Below are positions 22,985-31,915 of a DNA stretch of 64,000 nt, in pieces (the first letter of the stretch is position 1; each line of letters starts with the position of its first letter). Under the pieces are notes generated by a model that saw only the letters and a program-made list of their open reading frames with translations, was not told the DNA's origin and made no database searches. Location: positions 93,685 to 157,684 of the forward strand of contig NZ_JASJOM010000011.1 of the NCBI RefSeq assembly GCF_030271255.1, in the 5' to 3' direction. The DNA is from Peribacillus folii. GTDB lineage: Bacteria; Bacillota; Bacilli; Bacillales; DSM-1321. Made by a program: the position numbers and the translations under genes.

Positions 22985-25939
22985 TCACTTTCTATCTGCT
23001 GATATGTTCATGTGCGCAATCGGCTGATAATCTTCACGATTCCATTTACGTTCCACCTGTACGCCAAGCTGAGGATTCCTCTTTGCATACCGAGGGTTGT
23101 ATAAAGGAAGCGGTTTGCTGCCTTTTACATTCAACAATTCCATTTTCACTTTTGTCTGTTTATACGCCGGTGTTTGCGTTCGGACATCGCCAACGCTTCC
23201 GGTCAATAGGTTGATGGCATTTTCATGGCTTACTGAATGCATCGGTACATACAATTCTTTTCCTTGCACTCGATCTGTCACCACCGCCCGGAGTTTAATC
23301 GCACCATAAGGGGACACGAGGCGTACCAATGAGCCGTCTTTTACCCCGCGTTCCAAGGAAAGTTCCGGTGAAACCTCCACAAACACTTCAGGTAATTTAT
23401 ACTGAAGCCCTATGGATTTATTGGTCATGTTTCCTTCATGGAAGTGCTCCAAAAGCCTTCCATTATTCAGCGTAAGATCAAATTCATGAGCAAACTCAAT
23501 GGGCGGTACGTATTCCACAAGGGATAAACGCGCCTTTCCATCCGGGAAGTTATAATGGTCCGTATAAAGAAGGGGCTCATCCGTACCATCCTTTTTCACT
23601 GGCCACATTAAACTTTTCCATCCTTCCAGCCGTTCATACGATACACCTTCAAAGAGCGGTGACAAGCTTGCAATTTCATCCATGATTTCACTTGGATGTT
23701 CATAGCCCCAATTGGCACCCATATATTTCGCAACTTGTTGCAGGATCCACCAATCTGGTTTGGATTCACCCAATGGATCAAGTACACGATACAGACGTTG
23801 GATACGTCTCTCCGTATTCGTGAACGTTCCATCTTTCTCCAATGAAGGAGCTGCAGGTAAAACGACATCTGCAAATTGTGCCGTTTTCGTTAAGAAGATA
23901 TCTTGGACCACGAAAAATTCAAGTTTGCCAAGCGTTTCATGTACATGATTGGAATTCGAATCCACCCAAGCCATATCTTCTCCCATTAGGTACATCGCTT
24001 TTAGTTCACCATTCTCCACCGCTTCTAACATTTCGATGTTCGTTAGGCCTGGTTTATCGGAAATGCTCACTCCGTATGATTGTTCGAATTTCTCTCGTGC
24101 CCTGTCATCCGATAGACGTTGATTTCCTGGAAGCCATTGAGGCAGGGTGCCCATGTCACACGAGCCTTGCACATTATTATGGCCCCGAAGAGGATACGCC
24201 CCTGCACCGTGGCGGCCAAAGTTCCCTGTTACCAATAGTAGGTTGGCAATGGCTGCCGATGTATGCGATCCCGAGATATTTTGTGTGACGCCCATTCCCC
24301 ATAAAATACATGTTCCATCTGCCTTGTGAATCATTTTGGCCGTTTCGATAAGCTGTTCTTTTGGAAGACCTGTTATTTCTTCCGCATATTCCAGCGTGTA
24401 TGTTTCTAAGAGCTCCGTATATTCACCATATTGATTTACATGTTTTTCTATGAATGCTTCATCATGCCAGCCTTGATCGATGATGTATTTGGCAATGGCC
24501 GTTATCCATACATAATCGGTTCCTTGTTTTGGATGTAAAAACAAATCGGAACGTTCGGCCATTTCGTGTTTTCGAAGATCCGAAACGATCAGTTTTTGGC
24601 CATGTAATTTCTTGGCACGTTTTACCCGAGTTGCCAACACCGGATGACCTTCAGTCGGGTTCGCACCAATGATGATGACAAGGCCGGCACTGGCAATATC
24701 TTTGATCGTACCGGAGTCGCCTCCATATCCTACTGTCGAAAGCAATCCATCGGTGGCAGGAGACTGACAATATCTTGAACAGTTGTCAATGTTGTTTGAT
24801 TCAAATACTTGACGGGCTAGCTTTTGCATAAGATAGGCGTCTTCATTCGTTGTTTTAGAAGAGCTTACAAAGCCAAGCGCTTGCCCTCCGTAGGTTTGTT
24901 TTAGTGCCCCCATTTTTCCTGCAATCAATGCCAAGGCTTCCTCCCATGTGGCAGGGACAAATGCATCGCCTTTTCGGATCAAAGGCGTTGTAAGCCGTTG
25001 CTCGCTGTTTACGAAGTCCCATCCGAATTTCCCTTTTACACAGGTTGAAACGCTGTTGACGGGACTATTTTCCGTAGGTTCTACTTTTAAGATTTCCCGT
25101 CCTTTTGTCCATACCTCGAATGAGCATCCTACGCCACAAAATGTACAAACCGTTTTTGTTTTCTTAGTGCGTGTATCACGCATTGCCGCTTCCACTTCTG
25201 ATAAGGCAAAAATGGTTTTGTAATCCGGTTCGACTTCTTTAATCAAGTCAACCATAGGATTTAACAAATCTTTTGGAATGGCCGTCATGAGCCCCGCTTC
25301 GCCCAACATCGATTTTTCCATTAATGCGTTACAGGGACAAACGGTGGCACATTGTCCACAAGATACACATGAAGATTCATTGATGGATTTGCCATCATCC
25401 CACACGACACGGGGAATCTCACGTTCCCAATCAATGGACAGGGTTTCGTTGACCTGCAGGTCTTGGCATACTTCCACGCAGCGGCCGCAAAGGATACATT
25501 GATCCGGATCGTATCGGTAAAACGGATGGGACATATCCACGTCATATCCTTTTTCACGGTATGGCCGGGTTTGATGTTCGATTTCCAATAATTCAGCTGT
25601 GTTATGAACACGGCAGTTTCCGTTGTTATTATCACAAACCGTACAATATAGTAAGTGGTTCTCCAAAATGCGGTCCATCGCTTCCATTTGCGATGCCTTT
25701 GCCAATTCTGAGGAAGTTAAAATATTCATGCCTTCCTCGATGTCTGTCGAACAAGCTCGCATGATTTTCCCATCAATTTCACACATGCAGGTATCACACG
25801 TTTGAATGGGACCTAATACTTCCGAATAACAGATATGTGGATGATCTATTCCTTGTTCCAAAAGATAATCAAGGATTCGCGTCCCCTGTTTCACTTCATG
25901 CTGCTGTCCATTAATTTTCACTCGGACTGTTTCTGCCAT
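22985..25939 (-). CDS. forC: Formate dehydrogenase, molybdopterin and Fe-S catalytic subunit ForC (copy 2)
   Basis: 984 residues, close paralog of the enzyme at 16510 along its whole length. Cysteine sets: [2Fe-2S] C37, C48, C51, C63; C99, C102, C109; C148-C158; C191-C201; catalytic-domain C265, C268, C272, C300. The molybdenum ligand is C391 in NCSRYCQSP, again followed by glutamine. The start at 25939 (MAETVRVK) has TAGGAGA upstream; an upstream in-frame ATG would lie inside the terminator hairpin. It is transcribed from its own promoter through the conserved leader at 25967-26147, which the other copy lacks. Confidence 0.9.
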   Translation of the reverse strand: MAETVRVKINGQQHEVKQGTRILDYLLEQGIDHPHICYSEVLGPIQTCDTCMCEIDGKIMRACSTDIEEGMNILTSSELAKASQMEAMDRILENHLLYCTVCDNNNGNCRVHNTAELLEIEHQTRPYREKGYDVDMSHPFYRYDPDQCILCGRCVEVCQDLQVNETLSIDWEREIPRVVWDDGKSINESSCVSCGQCATVCPCNALMEKSMLGEAGLMTAIPKDLLNPMVDLIKEVEPDYKTIFALSEVEAAMRDTRTKKTKTVCTFCGVGCSFEVWTKGREILKVEPTENSPVNSVSTCVKGKFGWDFVNSEQRLTTPLIRKGDAFVPATWEEALALIAGKMGALKQTYGGQALGFVSSSKTTNEDAYLMQKLARQVFESNNIDNCSRYCQSPATDGLLSTVGYGGDSGTIKDIASAGLVIIIGANPTEGHPVLATRVKRAKKLHGQKLIVSDLRKHEMAERSDLFLHPKQGTDYVWITAIAKYIIDQGWHDEAFIEKHVNQYGEYTELLETYTLEYAEEITGLPKEQLIETAKMIHKADGTCILWGMGVTQNISGSHTSAAIANLLLVTGNFGRHGAGAYPLRGHNNVQGSCDMGTLPQWLPGNQRLSDDRAREKFEQSYGVSISDKPGLTNIEMLEAVENGELKAMYLMGEDMAWVDSNSNHVHETLGKLEFFVVQDIFLTKTAQFADVVLPAAPSLEKDGTFTNTERRIQRLYRVLDPLGESKPDWWILQQVAKYMGANWGYEHPSEIMDEIASLSPLFEGVSYERLEGWKSLMWPVKKDGTDEPLLYTDHYNFPDGKARLSLVEYVPPIEFAHEFDLTLNNGRLLEHFHEGNMTNKSIGLQYKLPEVFVEVSPELSLERGVKDGSLVRLVSPYGAIKLRAVVTDRVQGKELYVPMHSVSHENAINLLTGSVGDVRTQTPAYKQTKVKMELLNVKGSKPLPLYNPRYAKRNPQLGVQVERKWNREDYQPIAHMNISADRK

Positions 25940-25966
25940 TTTAAAATCTCCTATTCTAAAAAAATC

Positions 25967-26182
25967 AAAAAAAGCCCGCCATAAAATAGAGTGTGTACAA
26001 GTCATACACATTCTATTTTATGGCGGGCTAATAACTAAGCAGTTTTATCTACTTGTAATCCATCTCACCACAATATAAAAAGAAAAACAGGATATTACGG
26101 CAAGTTGTCGTTACCTCATATCAATGATTTCCTTATACGTATCTTCATATATCATTATAATACTTTACATAGGGAAGCTCAA
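25967..26182 (-). promoter_or_regulatory. Promoter, structured leader and terminator before forC2 (module L1)
   Basis: Promoter on the minus strand: TTGAGC (26177-26182), 17 bp, TATAAT (26154-26159). The leader runs about 180 nt. It contains ATTGATATGAGGTAAC (26110-26125), then TTGCC and AATATCC, which can close a stem around GGTAA, then GAGATGGATTAC, and AACTGCTTAGTTATTAGCCC (26025-26044). It ends in a 25-bp hairpin (25973-25997 with 26005-26029) and a T7 run, 28 nt before the forC2 start codon. The same order and words recur at 33082-33283. This is the form of a riboswitch or protein-controlled attenuator. Class and ligand unknown. Confidence 0.75.
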
Positions 26183-26242
26183 TAAGAATTCCAAGCGATG
26201 GGCGAATTAAAGAATCCAAATTACACCAATATTTACCAAACC

Positions 26243-26476
26243 TCATCCGCCGCTAACCGGGGGAATAAAGGCAACTGTATCTTGATCCTTTATCATTTCT
26301 TCATCCGTTACGAAGCTTTCGTTAATGGCGGTCATGAATTGGTCAAAAGATAATAGCGGATATTTACTTTCAAAATATCGTTTCAGCTGCAAAACTGTGA
26401 TCTGATCTTTTTTTATGACTATTCGATCCAATCCGATTACATCCCTTATTTCTGCAAAAAATAAAACTGTGATCAT
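26243..26476 (-). CDS. moaD: Molybdopterin synthase sulfur carrier subunit MoaD
   Basis: 77-residue ubiquitin-like protein ending in the required Gly-Gly (IPPVSGG), which becomes a thiocarboxylate and donates sulfur to precursor Z. Its partner MoaE is the gene just upstream, and the start codon lies 2 bp after the moaE stop. AAGGAGG precedes the ATG. It is the last gene of the molybdopterin operon. Confidence 0.92.
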   Translation of the reverse strand: MITVLFFAEIRDVIGLDRIVIKKDQITVLQLKRYFESKYPLLSFDQFMTAINESFVTDEEMIKDQDTVAFIPPVSGG

Positions 26477-26478
26477 TC

Positions 26479-26931
26479 TTATTCCTCCTTACTCGGACTT
26501 CCTTCCGGATACTCGGCATGCCCTAGTTGATCTCCAATCCACATCGTTCCGTCCTCCCAAAACTCTTTTTTCCAAATAGGTACGATTTGTTTAATTCGTT
26601 CTATGGAATATTCATTCGCTTCGTATGCGGTTTTCCGATGCGGCGCAGAAACAGCAATAACAACGGCGATATCCGCTATTTCCAACTTGCCTGTTCTATG
26701 AGTGATGGCAACCAAGGCATCAGGCCATTTATTCTTGATTTCTTCCCCGATTTGCCCCAACATTTTTACCGCCATTGTATCGTACGCTTGATATTCAAGT
26801 GACAGCGTCCTTTTTCCTTTGGTCAATTCCCTCACGGTTCCGATGAAAACCGTGATGGCTCCTGCTTCCCTTCTGGAAACCAGGTTCGTTACCTCTTCTA
26901 CGGATATGGGGTCATGGACTATTTTAAACAT
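26479..26931 (-). CDS. moaE: Molybdopterin synthase catalytic subunit MoaE
   Basis: About 150 residues. MoaE inserts two sulfurs from MoaD into cyclic pyranopterin monophosphate. Family motifs: GAITVFIGTVRE, LEYQAYDTMA, and the active-site region APHRKTAYEA (with H-R and the following lysine). The ATG at 26931 (MFKIVHDPI) follows AGGTGG; an ATG 10 codons earlier has no ribosome site. It lies between moeA and moaD. Confidence 0.92.
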   Translation of the reverse strand: MFKIVHDPISVEEVTNLVSRREAGAITVFIGTVRELTKGKRTLSLEYQAYDTMAVKMLGQIGEEIKNKWPDALVAITHRTGKLEIADIAVVIAVSAPHRKTAYEANEYSIERIKQIVPIWKKEFWEDGTMWIGDQLGHAEYPEGSPSKEE

Positions 26932-26977
26932 CGTTTGTTCCACCTTTTTCGCCACCTCCATGGAGATTGATTAAAGT

Positions 26978-28270
26978 CTACGATCTGTAGGATGGGACAA
27001 TGTCATCCCAAGGCCAGGCACTGCCCTGTACGTCTTCCAATAATAAAACATCGACAGCCATTCCCTTTTGATATCCCCTCGTGCCTCCTGGAAGGACGAT
27101 GAATGCATCCGCTCCCGCTAAAGAAGATACGGCACCAGATTTATTGAAACCCGAAGGCGAAGCAAATAATCTGCCTTTATCATAGGAAAGCGTCCCCCTT
27201 ATCAATCGGGTAAACGGATTGGGTTTTGTAAAGTCCTCCCCTAACGATGCCGCTTCTTTTTTGAGGTGTGGCCGATCATTGAATAAGTGGATGCGAATCA
27301 CAGGCCTTACAAATAACTCGAATCCAACGTAACATGCAGACGGATTGCCCGATAAACCGAATAATAGCTTTCCATTCAATTGCGCCACCGTCGTTACACT
27401 TCCAGGCCGCATCGCGACTTTATTAAAGAGGACACCAGCTCCTAATTTTTCGTAAATTGCCGGCAAATGATCATAGTCCCCCACCGATACACCGCCGGTA
27501 GTAATAAGCATATCCACATCAGCCAGGGCATTTTTGACAGCCGTGAAGCAGCCATCGAAATCATCGCTCAATTTTCCGAAATACTTAACGTCCCCTCCGG
27601 CTCTCTCGATTTGCGAAAGCATCATGTAGGCGTTGCTATTCCTGATCTTTCCGGGTTTTAGCTGTTCACTTACTTCAAGCAGTTCACTTCCTGTGGCTAT
27701 GACACCTACAACAGGTTTTTTGGCAACAGGTACCCTGCTGTATCCGAACGTTGCCAATAATGCCGAAATGCCTGGATTGATATAGGTACCTCTTTTTGCC
27801 AAGATGGTCCCTTGTGTTGTATCTTCACCTTCAAAAGAGATGTTATCTCCTTTGTTGAGTGAACGTTTAATTTTAATGAACTTCTGATTGGATTCCGTGA
27901 ATTCCTTCACTAATTCTAGCATGAAAACTGCACTGCAGCCCTCGGGAATTTGAGCACCGGTCATGATCCTGACAGCTTCAAAGGGTCTGACTTGTCCCTC
28001 AAAAACCATACCTGCACCTATTTCGCCCACCACTTTCAATGACAAGGGATGATGGCTTGTCGCAGTGCTTGTATCTTCGTATCGAACGGCAAATCCATCA
28101 TATGGCGAACGATCAAATGAAGGCACATTATGATCGGCTATCAGATCTTCAGCTAGAAACCGGCCATAAGCCTTTTCCAGAGGAATCATTTCCTTCAGGC
28201 CATTCTTGGCGTACTGCGTTACTTTACGTACGCATTCAGCTATCTGGATCGGGGTTCGTTTTTCTACCAT
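26978..28270 (-). CDS. moeA: Molybdopterin molybdenumtransferase MoeA
   Basis: About 430 residues. MoeA inserts molybdate into adenylated molybdopterin. Seen: the N-terminal PSFDRSPYDGFAVR (substrate loop), MTGAQIPEG, VGVIATGSELLE, the MPT-binding LITTGGVSVGDYD, and LFGLSGNPSACYVG. Length is normal. The ATG at 28270 lies 8 bases after AAGGAG. The partner genes for adenylation (moaB/mogA) and guanylation (mobA) are not in this window. Confidence 0.92.
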   Translation of the reverse strand: MVEKRTPIQIAECVRKVTQYAKNGLKEMIPLEKAYGRFLAEDLIADHNVPSFDRSPYDGFAVRYEDTSTATSHHPLSLKVVGEIGAGMVFEGQVRPFEAVRIMTGAQIPEGCSAVFMLELVKEFTESNQKFIKIKRSLNKGDNISFEGEDTTQGTILAKRGTYINPGISALLATFGYSRVPVAKKPVVGVIATGSELLEVSEQLKPGKIRNSNAYMMLSQIERAGGDVKYFGKLSDDFDGCFTAVKNALADVDMLITTGGVSVGDYDHLPAIYEKLGAGVLFNKVAMRPGSVTTVAQLNGKLLFGLSGNPSACYVGFELFVRPVIRIHLFNDRPHLKKEAASLGEDFTKPNPFTRLIRGTLSYDKGRLFASPSGFNKSGAVSSLAGADAFIVLPGGTRGYQKGMAVDVLLLEDVQGSAWPWDDIVPSYRS

Positions 28271-28287
28271 ACCTTTCACTCCTTCTA

Positions 28288-29304
28288 TTAGCCCAGCAGA
28301 CGATAATAAAGATTTTTAGCAAGCTGGATATCATTCGTTCCGTGAACAAAAACACGTCCATCACCAAATATAACCAGGCGATGATTGTGAAGCTGACATG
28401 ATAGTAAATAAGGATTTCTAGTAACGGTGCCGTGTGCTTTCAATCGCTTTTCCAATTGGTCAAAGTTATATTCATTCATCCTGGAAGGTCTGATTTGAAC
28501 GGTATTCCTCCCGCACAATACTTCTGTTTTAGTCTGGTTTTCATAGGATAAATAAGGATACATCCTAGCTGCTCCACAGGTCGGGCAGTCTTCTTTTCTG
28601 ATTTTTTCCAATGTAATGGCGTAATGCTGGTTGTTCCATACATCAAATGTCAAAAACGTTTTTCTCAGCGCTGAAAAATCACCGACTAGAATTTTGAACG
28701 CTTCCGCTACTTGATAAGCTGAAACAATTTGTACAGCCGGGCCAATGATCCCTGCTGTATCACATGTTGCCCCTCCGCCAGGTACCTTCTTCAGAATGCA
28801 ATGCAGACATGGTGTCTCCCCTGGAATGACCGTGTACGCAGCTCCATAGCTTCCTACACATGAGCCATATATCCAGGGAATGTTAAACTTATGCGAAAGA
28901 TCATTTAAAATGAAGCGAATGTCAAAATTGTCCGTACCATCAATGATGAGATCAATCCCGCTTAGCAAGCCCTCGAGATTTTCCGGTCTTGCATCCATTA
29001 CGAACGCTTCAATTTCAACCTCTGAATTGATTTGCCGCAAATGCTCTCTAGCAGCCATGGCTTTTGGAATTTGACCTTCAGCATCACGCTCGTCATATAA
29101 CTGCTGGCGCTGCAAATTGCTCCATTCCACATAATCTCGATCAATGATCGTCAATTTCCCGATCCCTGCACGCACTAAAGCTTCAGCACCTGCACTGCCC
29201 AATGCCCCAGCTCCAACAACCAGCACATGCTTATGTCGGATATTTTCTTGGCCCTTTGATCCTATCTGCTTGAACAGCTGTTGCCGTGAATAACGATCGT
29301 TCAA
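28288..29304 (-). CDS. moeB: ThiF/MoeB family adenylyltransferase
   Basis: 338 residues. The nucleotide site GAGALGSAGAEAL is at about 31-43, and the zinc site has paired cysteines CLHC and CPTC. MoeB adenylates the C-terminal glycine of MoaD. The C-terminal 80 residues beyond the core adenylation domain are similar to those of ThiF-type proteins in Bacillus and could serve ThiS as well. The start is TTG after AGGAG. Position between moaC and moeA supports the molybdopterin role. Confidence 0.87.
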   Translation of the reverse strand: MNDRYSRQQLFKQIGSKGQENIRHKHVLVVGAGALGSAGAEALVRAGIGKLTIIDRDYVEWSNLQRQQLYDERDAEGQIPKAMAAREHLRQINSEVEIEAFVMDARPENLEGLLSGIDLIIDGTDNFDIRFILNDLSHKFNIPWIYGSCVGSYGAAYTVIPGETPCLHCILKKVPGGGATCDTAGIIGPAVQIVSAYQVAEAFKILVGDFSALRKTFLTFDVWNNQHYAITLEKIRKEDCPTCGAARMYPYLSYENQTKTEVLCGRNTVQIRPSRMNEYNFDQLEKRLKAHGTVTRNPYLLSCQLHNHRLVIFGDGRVFVHGTNDIQLAKNLYYRLLG

Positions 29305-29442
29305 CGAACTCTCCTACTTTCTCACGAAAATCATTTATGATGGTGCCTCTCATTGTTCCAAACTTCGTCCCGTTGGACTTCGGTAAAATTCAAGAATTCT
29401 TATATACTAATAACCTGGCAGATCGGAAGATTCGTAATGTAA

Positions 29443-29928
29443 TCAAGATTCATGAAAAAAGTCCCCGCTTTTCCCGCCCGTTTTTTGGACTAAATATGTT
29501 TCTTTGATGACCATCGTTTTATCCACCGCTTTACACATATCATAAAAAGTAAGGGCGGCAACGGATACGGCAGTCAATGCTTCCATTTCGACTCCTGTTT
29601 TCTCATTGCATATCACCGTAGCTTGTATGATCAACTCATAGCCTTTGTCATTTTTTTGATAATGAAAGGTAAAGTTACTTCCCTGCAGCATGATTGGATG
29701 GCACATCGGAATGATATCAGCTGTTTTTTTGGCAGCCATTATTCCCGCAATCTGTGCTACTTGAAGCGGATCTCCCTTTTTTATCAATCTGTTTTCGATT
29801 GCATCGAACAGTTCATTTGATAAAGCGATCGTGCTTTGCGCAATAGCTGTCCGTGAAGTGATCTCTTTTTGGGATACATCGACCATCCTAGGTCTTCCTT
29901 CTTCATTCCAATGTGAAAAATCGCTCAT
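29443..29928 (-). CDS. moaC: Cyclic pyranopterin monophosphate synthase MoaC
   Basis: About 161 residues. MoaC converts the MoaA product to cyclic pyranopterin monophosphate. Seen: the family start FSHWNEEGRPRMVDVSQKE, the active-site region MCHPIMLQGSNF and GVEMEALTAVSVAALTFYDM. The second of two adjacent ATGs is chosen because it has better spacing from AAGGAGG. The 138-bp gap to moeB holds nothing recognisable. Confidence 0.93.
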   Translation of the reverse strand: MSDFSHWNEEGRPRMVDVSQKEITSRTAIAQSTIALSNELFDAIENRLIKKGDPLQVAQIAGIMAAKKTADIIPMCHPIMLQGSNFTFHYQKNDKGYELIIQATVICNEKTGVEMEALTAVSVAALTFYDMCKAVDKTMVIKETYLVQKTGGKSGDFFHES

Positions 29929-29976
29929 CATTTGCCTCCTTGGTATGTTTAGAAACCATATAAATCGGATAACGGA

Positions 29977-30993
29977 TCATCCGCCAATATGGGACATCTC
30001 TATCTTTGAACCGCTTTTCGGCCTATTGCCACCCGCTCGTTCGTCAGAATATCGATCACCGCGATGATGCCAAATATCAGCGATTTTATTCGTGATCACC
30101 TCATCCGATTGTTCAGAGCGAAGCAAATGACGAAGGTCATAACCACTTGATGCAAACAAACATGTATATAATTTTCCTTCAGCAGAAACCCGGGCTCTAG
30201 AACAAGTAGAACAAAAAGAATCGGTGACAGATGAAATGATCCCGATTTCTTGATCGCTATCCATATACCGATACCTCGTTGCCACTTCTCCTATATAATT
30301 CGGCTTGATTCGTTCAAGTGGCATCACTTCCCCGATTCGATCCAAAATGTCTTTTTTGGTCATTACTTCCGCCAATCTCCAGCCGTTTGAATTTCCTACA
30401 TCCATATACTCGATGAAGCGAAGTGTATGCTTCTTCTCTTTAAAATATCTTGCCATCGGTACGATATCTTGGTCGTTTTTCCCTTTTTGGACGACCATAT
30501 TCACTTTCACCTTTAACCCAGCTTCAGAAGCTGCCTGAATGCCTTCCAGCACCCTTGAAACCTTGCTTCTGTTTCCATTTAACTTGGTGAATCGCTCATC
30601 ATCCAAGGAATCGAGACTGACTGTCACTCGTCTTAACCCGGCGTCGAATAAAAGGGGGGCAAACTTTTTAAGAAGAGATCCGTTCGTCGTGATGCCCATA
30701 TCCTTAACTCCGGCAATTGAATTCAATCGCTGGATCAATTGGGGAAGATCCTTGCGTAATAGAGGTTCTCCCCCTGTAATGCGGATTTTCGTAACACCTA
30801 AAGAAACGAATATCCTTGTTAAACGTTCCATTTCTTCAAAAGACAGAATTTTATCCGAAGCTAAAAAAGGAAAATCGGGACCAAAGATTTCTTCAGGCAT
30901 GCAGTAGCGACAGCGAAAATTACAACGATCCGTGACAGATAAACGCAAATCCTTCAAGGGCCGCTGTAACTTATCCAAAATGACTTCTTCCAC
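29977..30993 (-). CDS. moaA: GTP 3',8-cyclase MoaA (radical SAM)
   Basis: 338 residues. First enzyme of molybdopterin synthesis. The radical SAM cluster motif is CNFRCRYC (C24, C28, C31), the SAM-binding ITGGEPLL follows, and the second [4Fe-4S] cluster is formed by the C-terminal cysteines in [10 protein letters not shown] and YTC. The conserved Gly-Gly C-terminus (SHIGG) is present. The start is GTG with a weak ribosome site, so translation may be low or coupled to fdhD. Confidence 0.93.
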   Translation of the reverse strand: MEEVILDKLQRPLKDLRLSVTDRCNFRCRYCMPEEIFGPDFPFLASDKILSFEEMERLTRIFVSLGVTKIRITGGEPLLRKDLPQLIQRLNSIAGVKDMGITTNGSLLKKFAPLLFDAGLRRVTVSLDSLDDERFTKLNGNRSKVSRVLEGIQAASEAGLKVKVNMVVQKGKNDQDIVPMARYFKEKKHTLRFIEYMDVGNSNGWRLAEVMTKKDILDRIGEVMPLERIKPNYIGEVATRYRYMDSDQEIGIISSVTDSFCSTCSRARVSAEGKLYTCLFASSGYDLRHLLRSEQSDEVITNKIADIWHHRGDRYSDERAGGNRPKSGSKIEMSHIGG

Positions 30994-31035
30994 TATTCTC
31001 AGCTCTTTTCCATAAGTTTGAAAACACCATTATTC

Positions 31036-31830
31036 TTACTGGTACACAATTCGTTCAGGACATGTATAAATATTAAATGATTGATTTCGGATGAATCCTA
31101 CTGTCGTAATTCCTAAGCCTTCCGCCAATTCTAGCGCCAATTCGGTAGGAGCTGATTTCGACAGAACTATTTCACACCCGATTTTTGCCACCTTCAATAA
31201 AATTTCTGATGAAATCCTGCCGCTGAAAACAATGATCTTATTACCGATCGTGATATCATGCTTCAAGCAGTGGCCATATATTTTATCCAAGGCATTATGC
31301 CTTCCAATATCCATGCGGCTTAGCATGAAATCCTCCACGTCACATAAGGCGGCGTTATGGACCCCTCCCGTGTCCTGAAAAATAGTAGCTGATTCTTGTA
31401 AATTCCTCATTAAGCGCAGACAATCATCCGGGGTTATCTTCACCCTGATTTCCTTCATTTTCTTGGCAGTCAAAGCATCATTGACAAAAACAAACCCTTG
31501 TCTGCTCATTCCACAGCAAGATGTAATGTAGCGCTTGTTTTGGAAGCTTTGATAATAAGGATTGAGCTTGTCTATCTTCACGTGCACGAACCCTTCTTTT
31601 TCTTGATACCAAATATCTTTAATTTCCTCGTATTTCCTGATGATTCCTTCCGATGCCAAATAGCCTATGACCATATCTTCAATATATTCCGGTGTACAGA
31701 CCATCGTAACGAATTCCTGTTCATTGATTTTTACCGTAACAGGAAACTCTGTGACAATTGCATCCTCTGCACGAACCATATGCCCATTGGTAAATTTCAG
31801 TATCTCCCTTTTCCCCACCGTTGGTTTCAT
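31036..31830 (-). CDS. fdhD: Formate dehydrogenase accessory sulfurtransferase FdhD
   Basis: About 264 residues. FdhD transfers sulfur to the molybdenum cofactor before insertion into formate dehydrogenase. The active loop reads SCCGMSRQGF: only the first cysteine of the Escherichia coli CGxC pair is kept, with serine at the second. GRHNALDKIYG and FSGRISSEI are clear family motifs. The ATG at 31830 is chosen over one 4 codons earlier because of AAGGA spacing. It lies in the same operon as moaA and serves the two ForC enzymes. Confidence 0.9.
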   Translation of the reverse strand: MKPTVGKREILKFTNGHMVRAEDAIVTEFPVTVKINEQEFVTMVCTPEYIEDMVIGYLASEGIIRKYEEIKDIWYQEKEGFVHVKIDKLNPYYQSFQNKRYITSCCGMSRQGFVFVNDALTAKKMKEIRVKITPDDCLRLMRNLQESATIFQDTGGVHNAALCDVEDFMLSRMDIGRHNALDKIYGHCLKHDITIGNKIIVFSGRISSEILLKVAKIGCEIVLSKSAPTELALELAEGLGITTVGFIRNQSFNIYTCPERIVYQ

Positions 31831-31915
31831 ATTATAAAACATCCTTACAATTATATTCTTCTTAAAGAATTCTATACTTTTTCATAGGTGCTATACATTG
31901 GCCATAATCCCCTAT

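Noticed and set aside
16618..25805. Many frames of 60-150 codons opposite the two formate dehydrogenase genes
   Set aside because: They mirror the coding strand of long genes, appear at matching places in both paralogs and lack ribosome sites; shadows only.
25973..26029. Long inverted repeat as a possible insertion-sequence end or MITE
   Set aside because: The matching copy at 33087 carries the same promoter and leader words in the same order and faces a functionally related operon; no target duplication or transposase is seen. A regulatory RNA explains it better.
26479..26961. Longer MoaE start 10 codons upstream
   Set aside because: No ribosome site, and the shorter start has AGGTGG at correct spacing and fits the family N-terminus.
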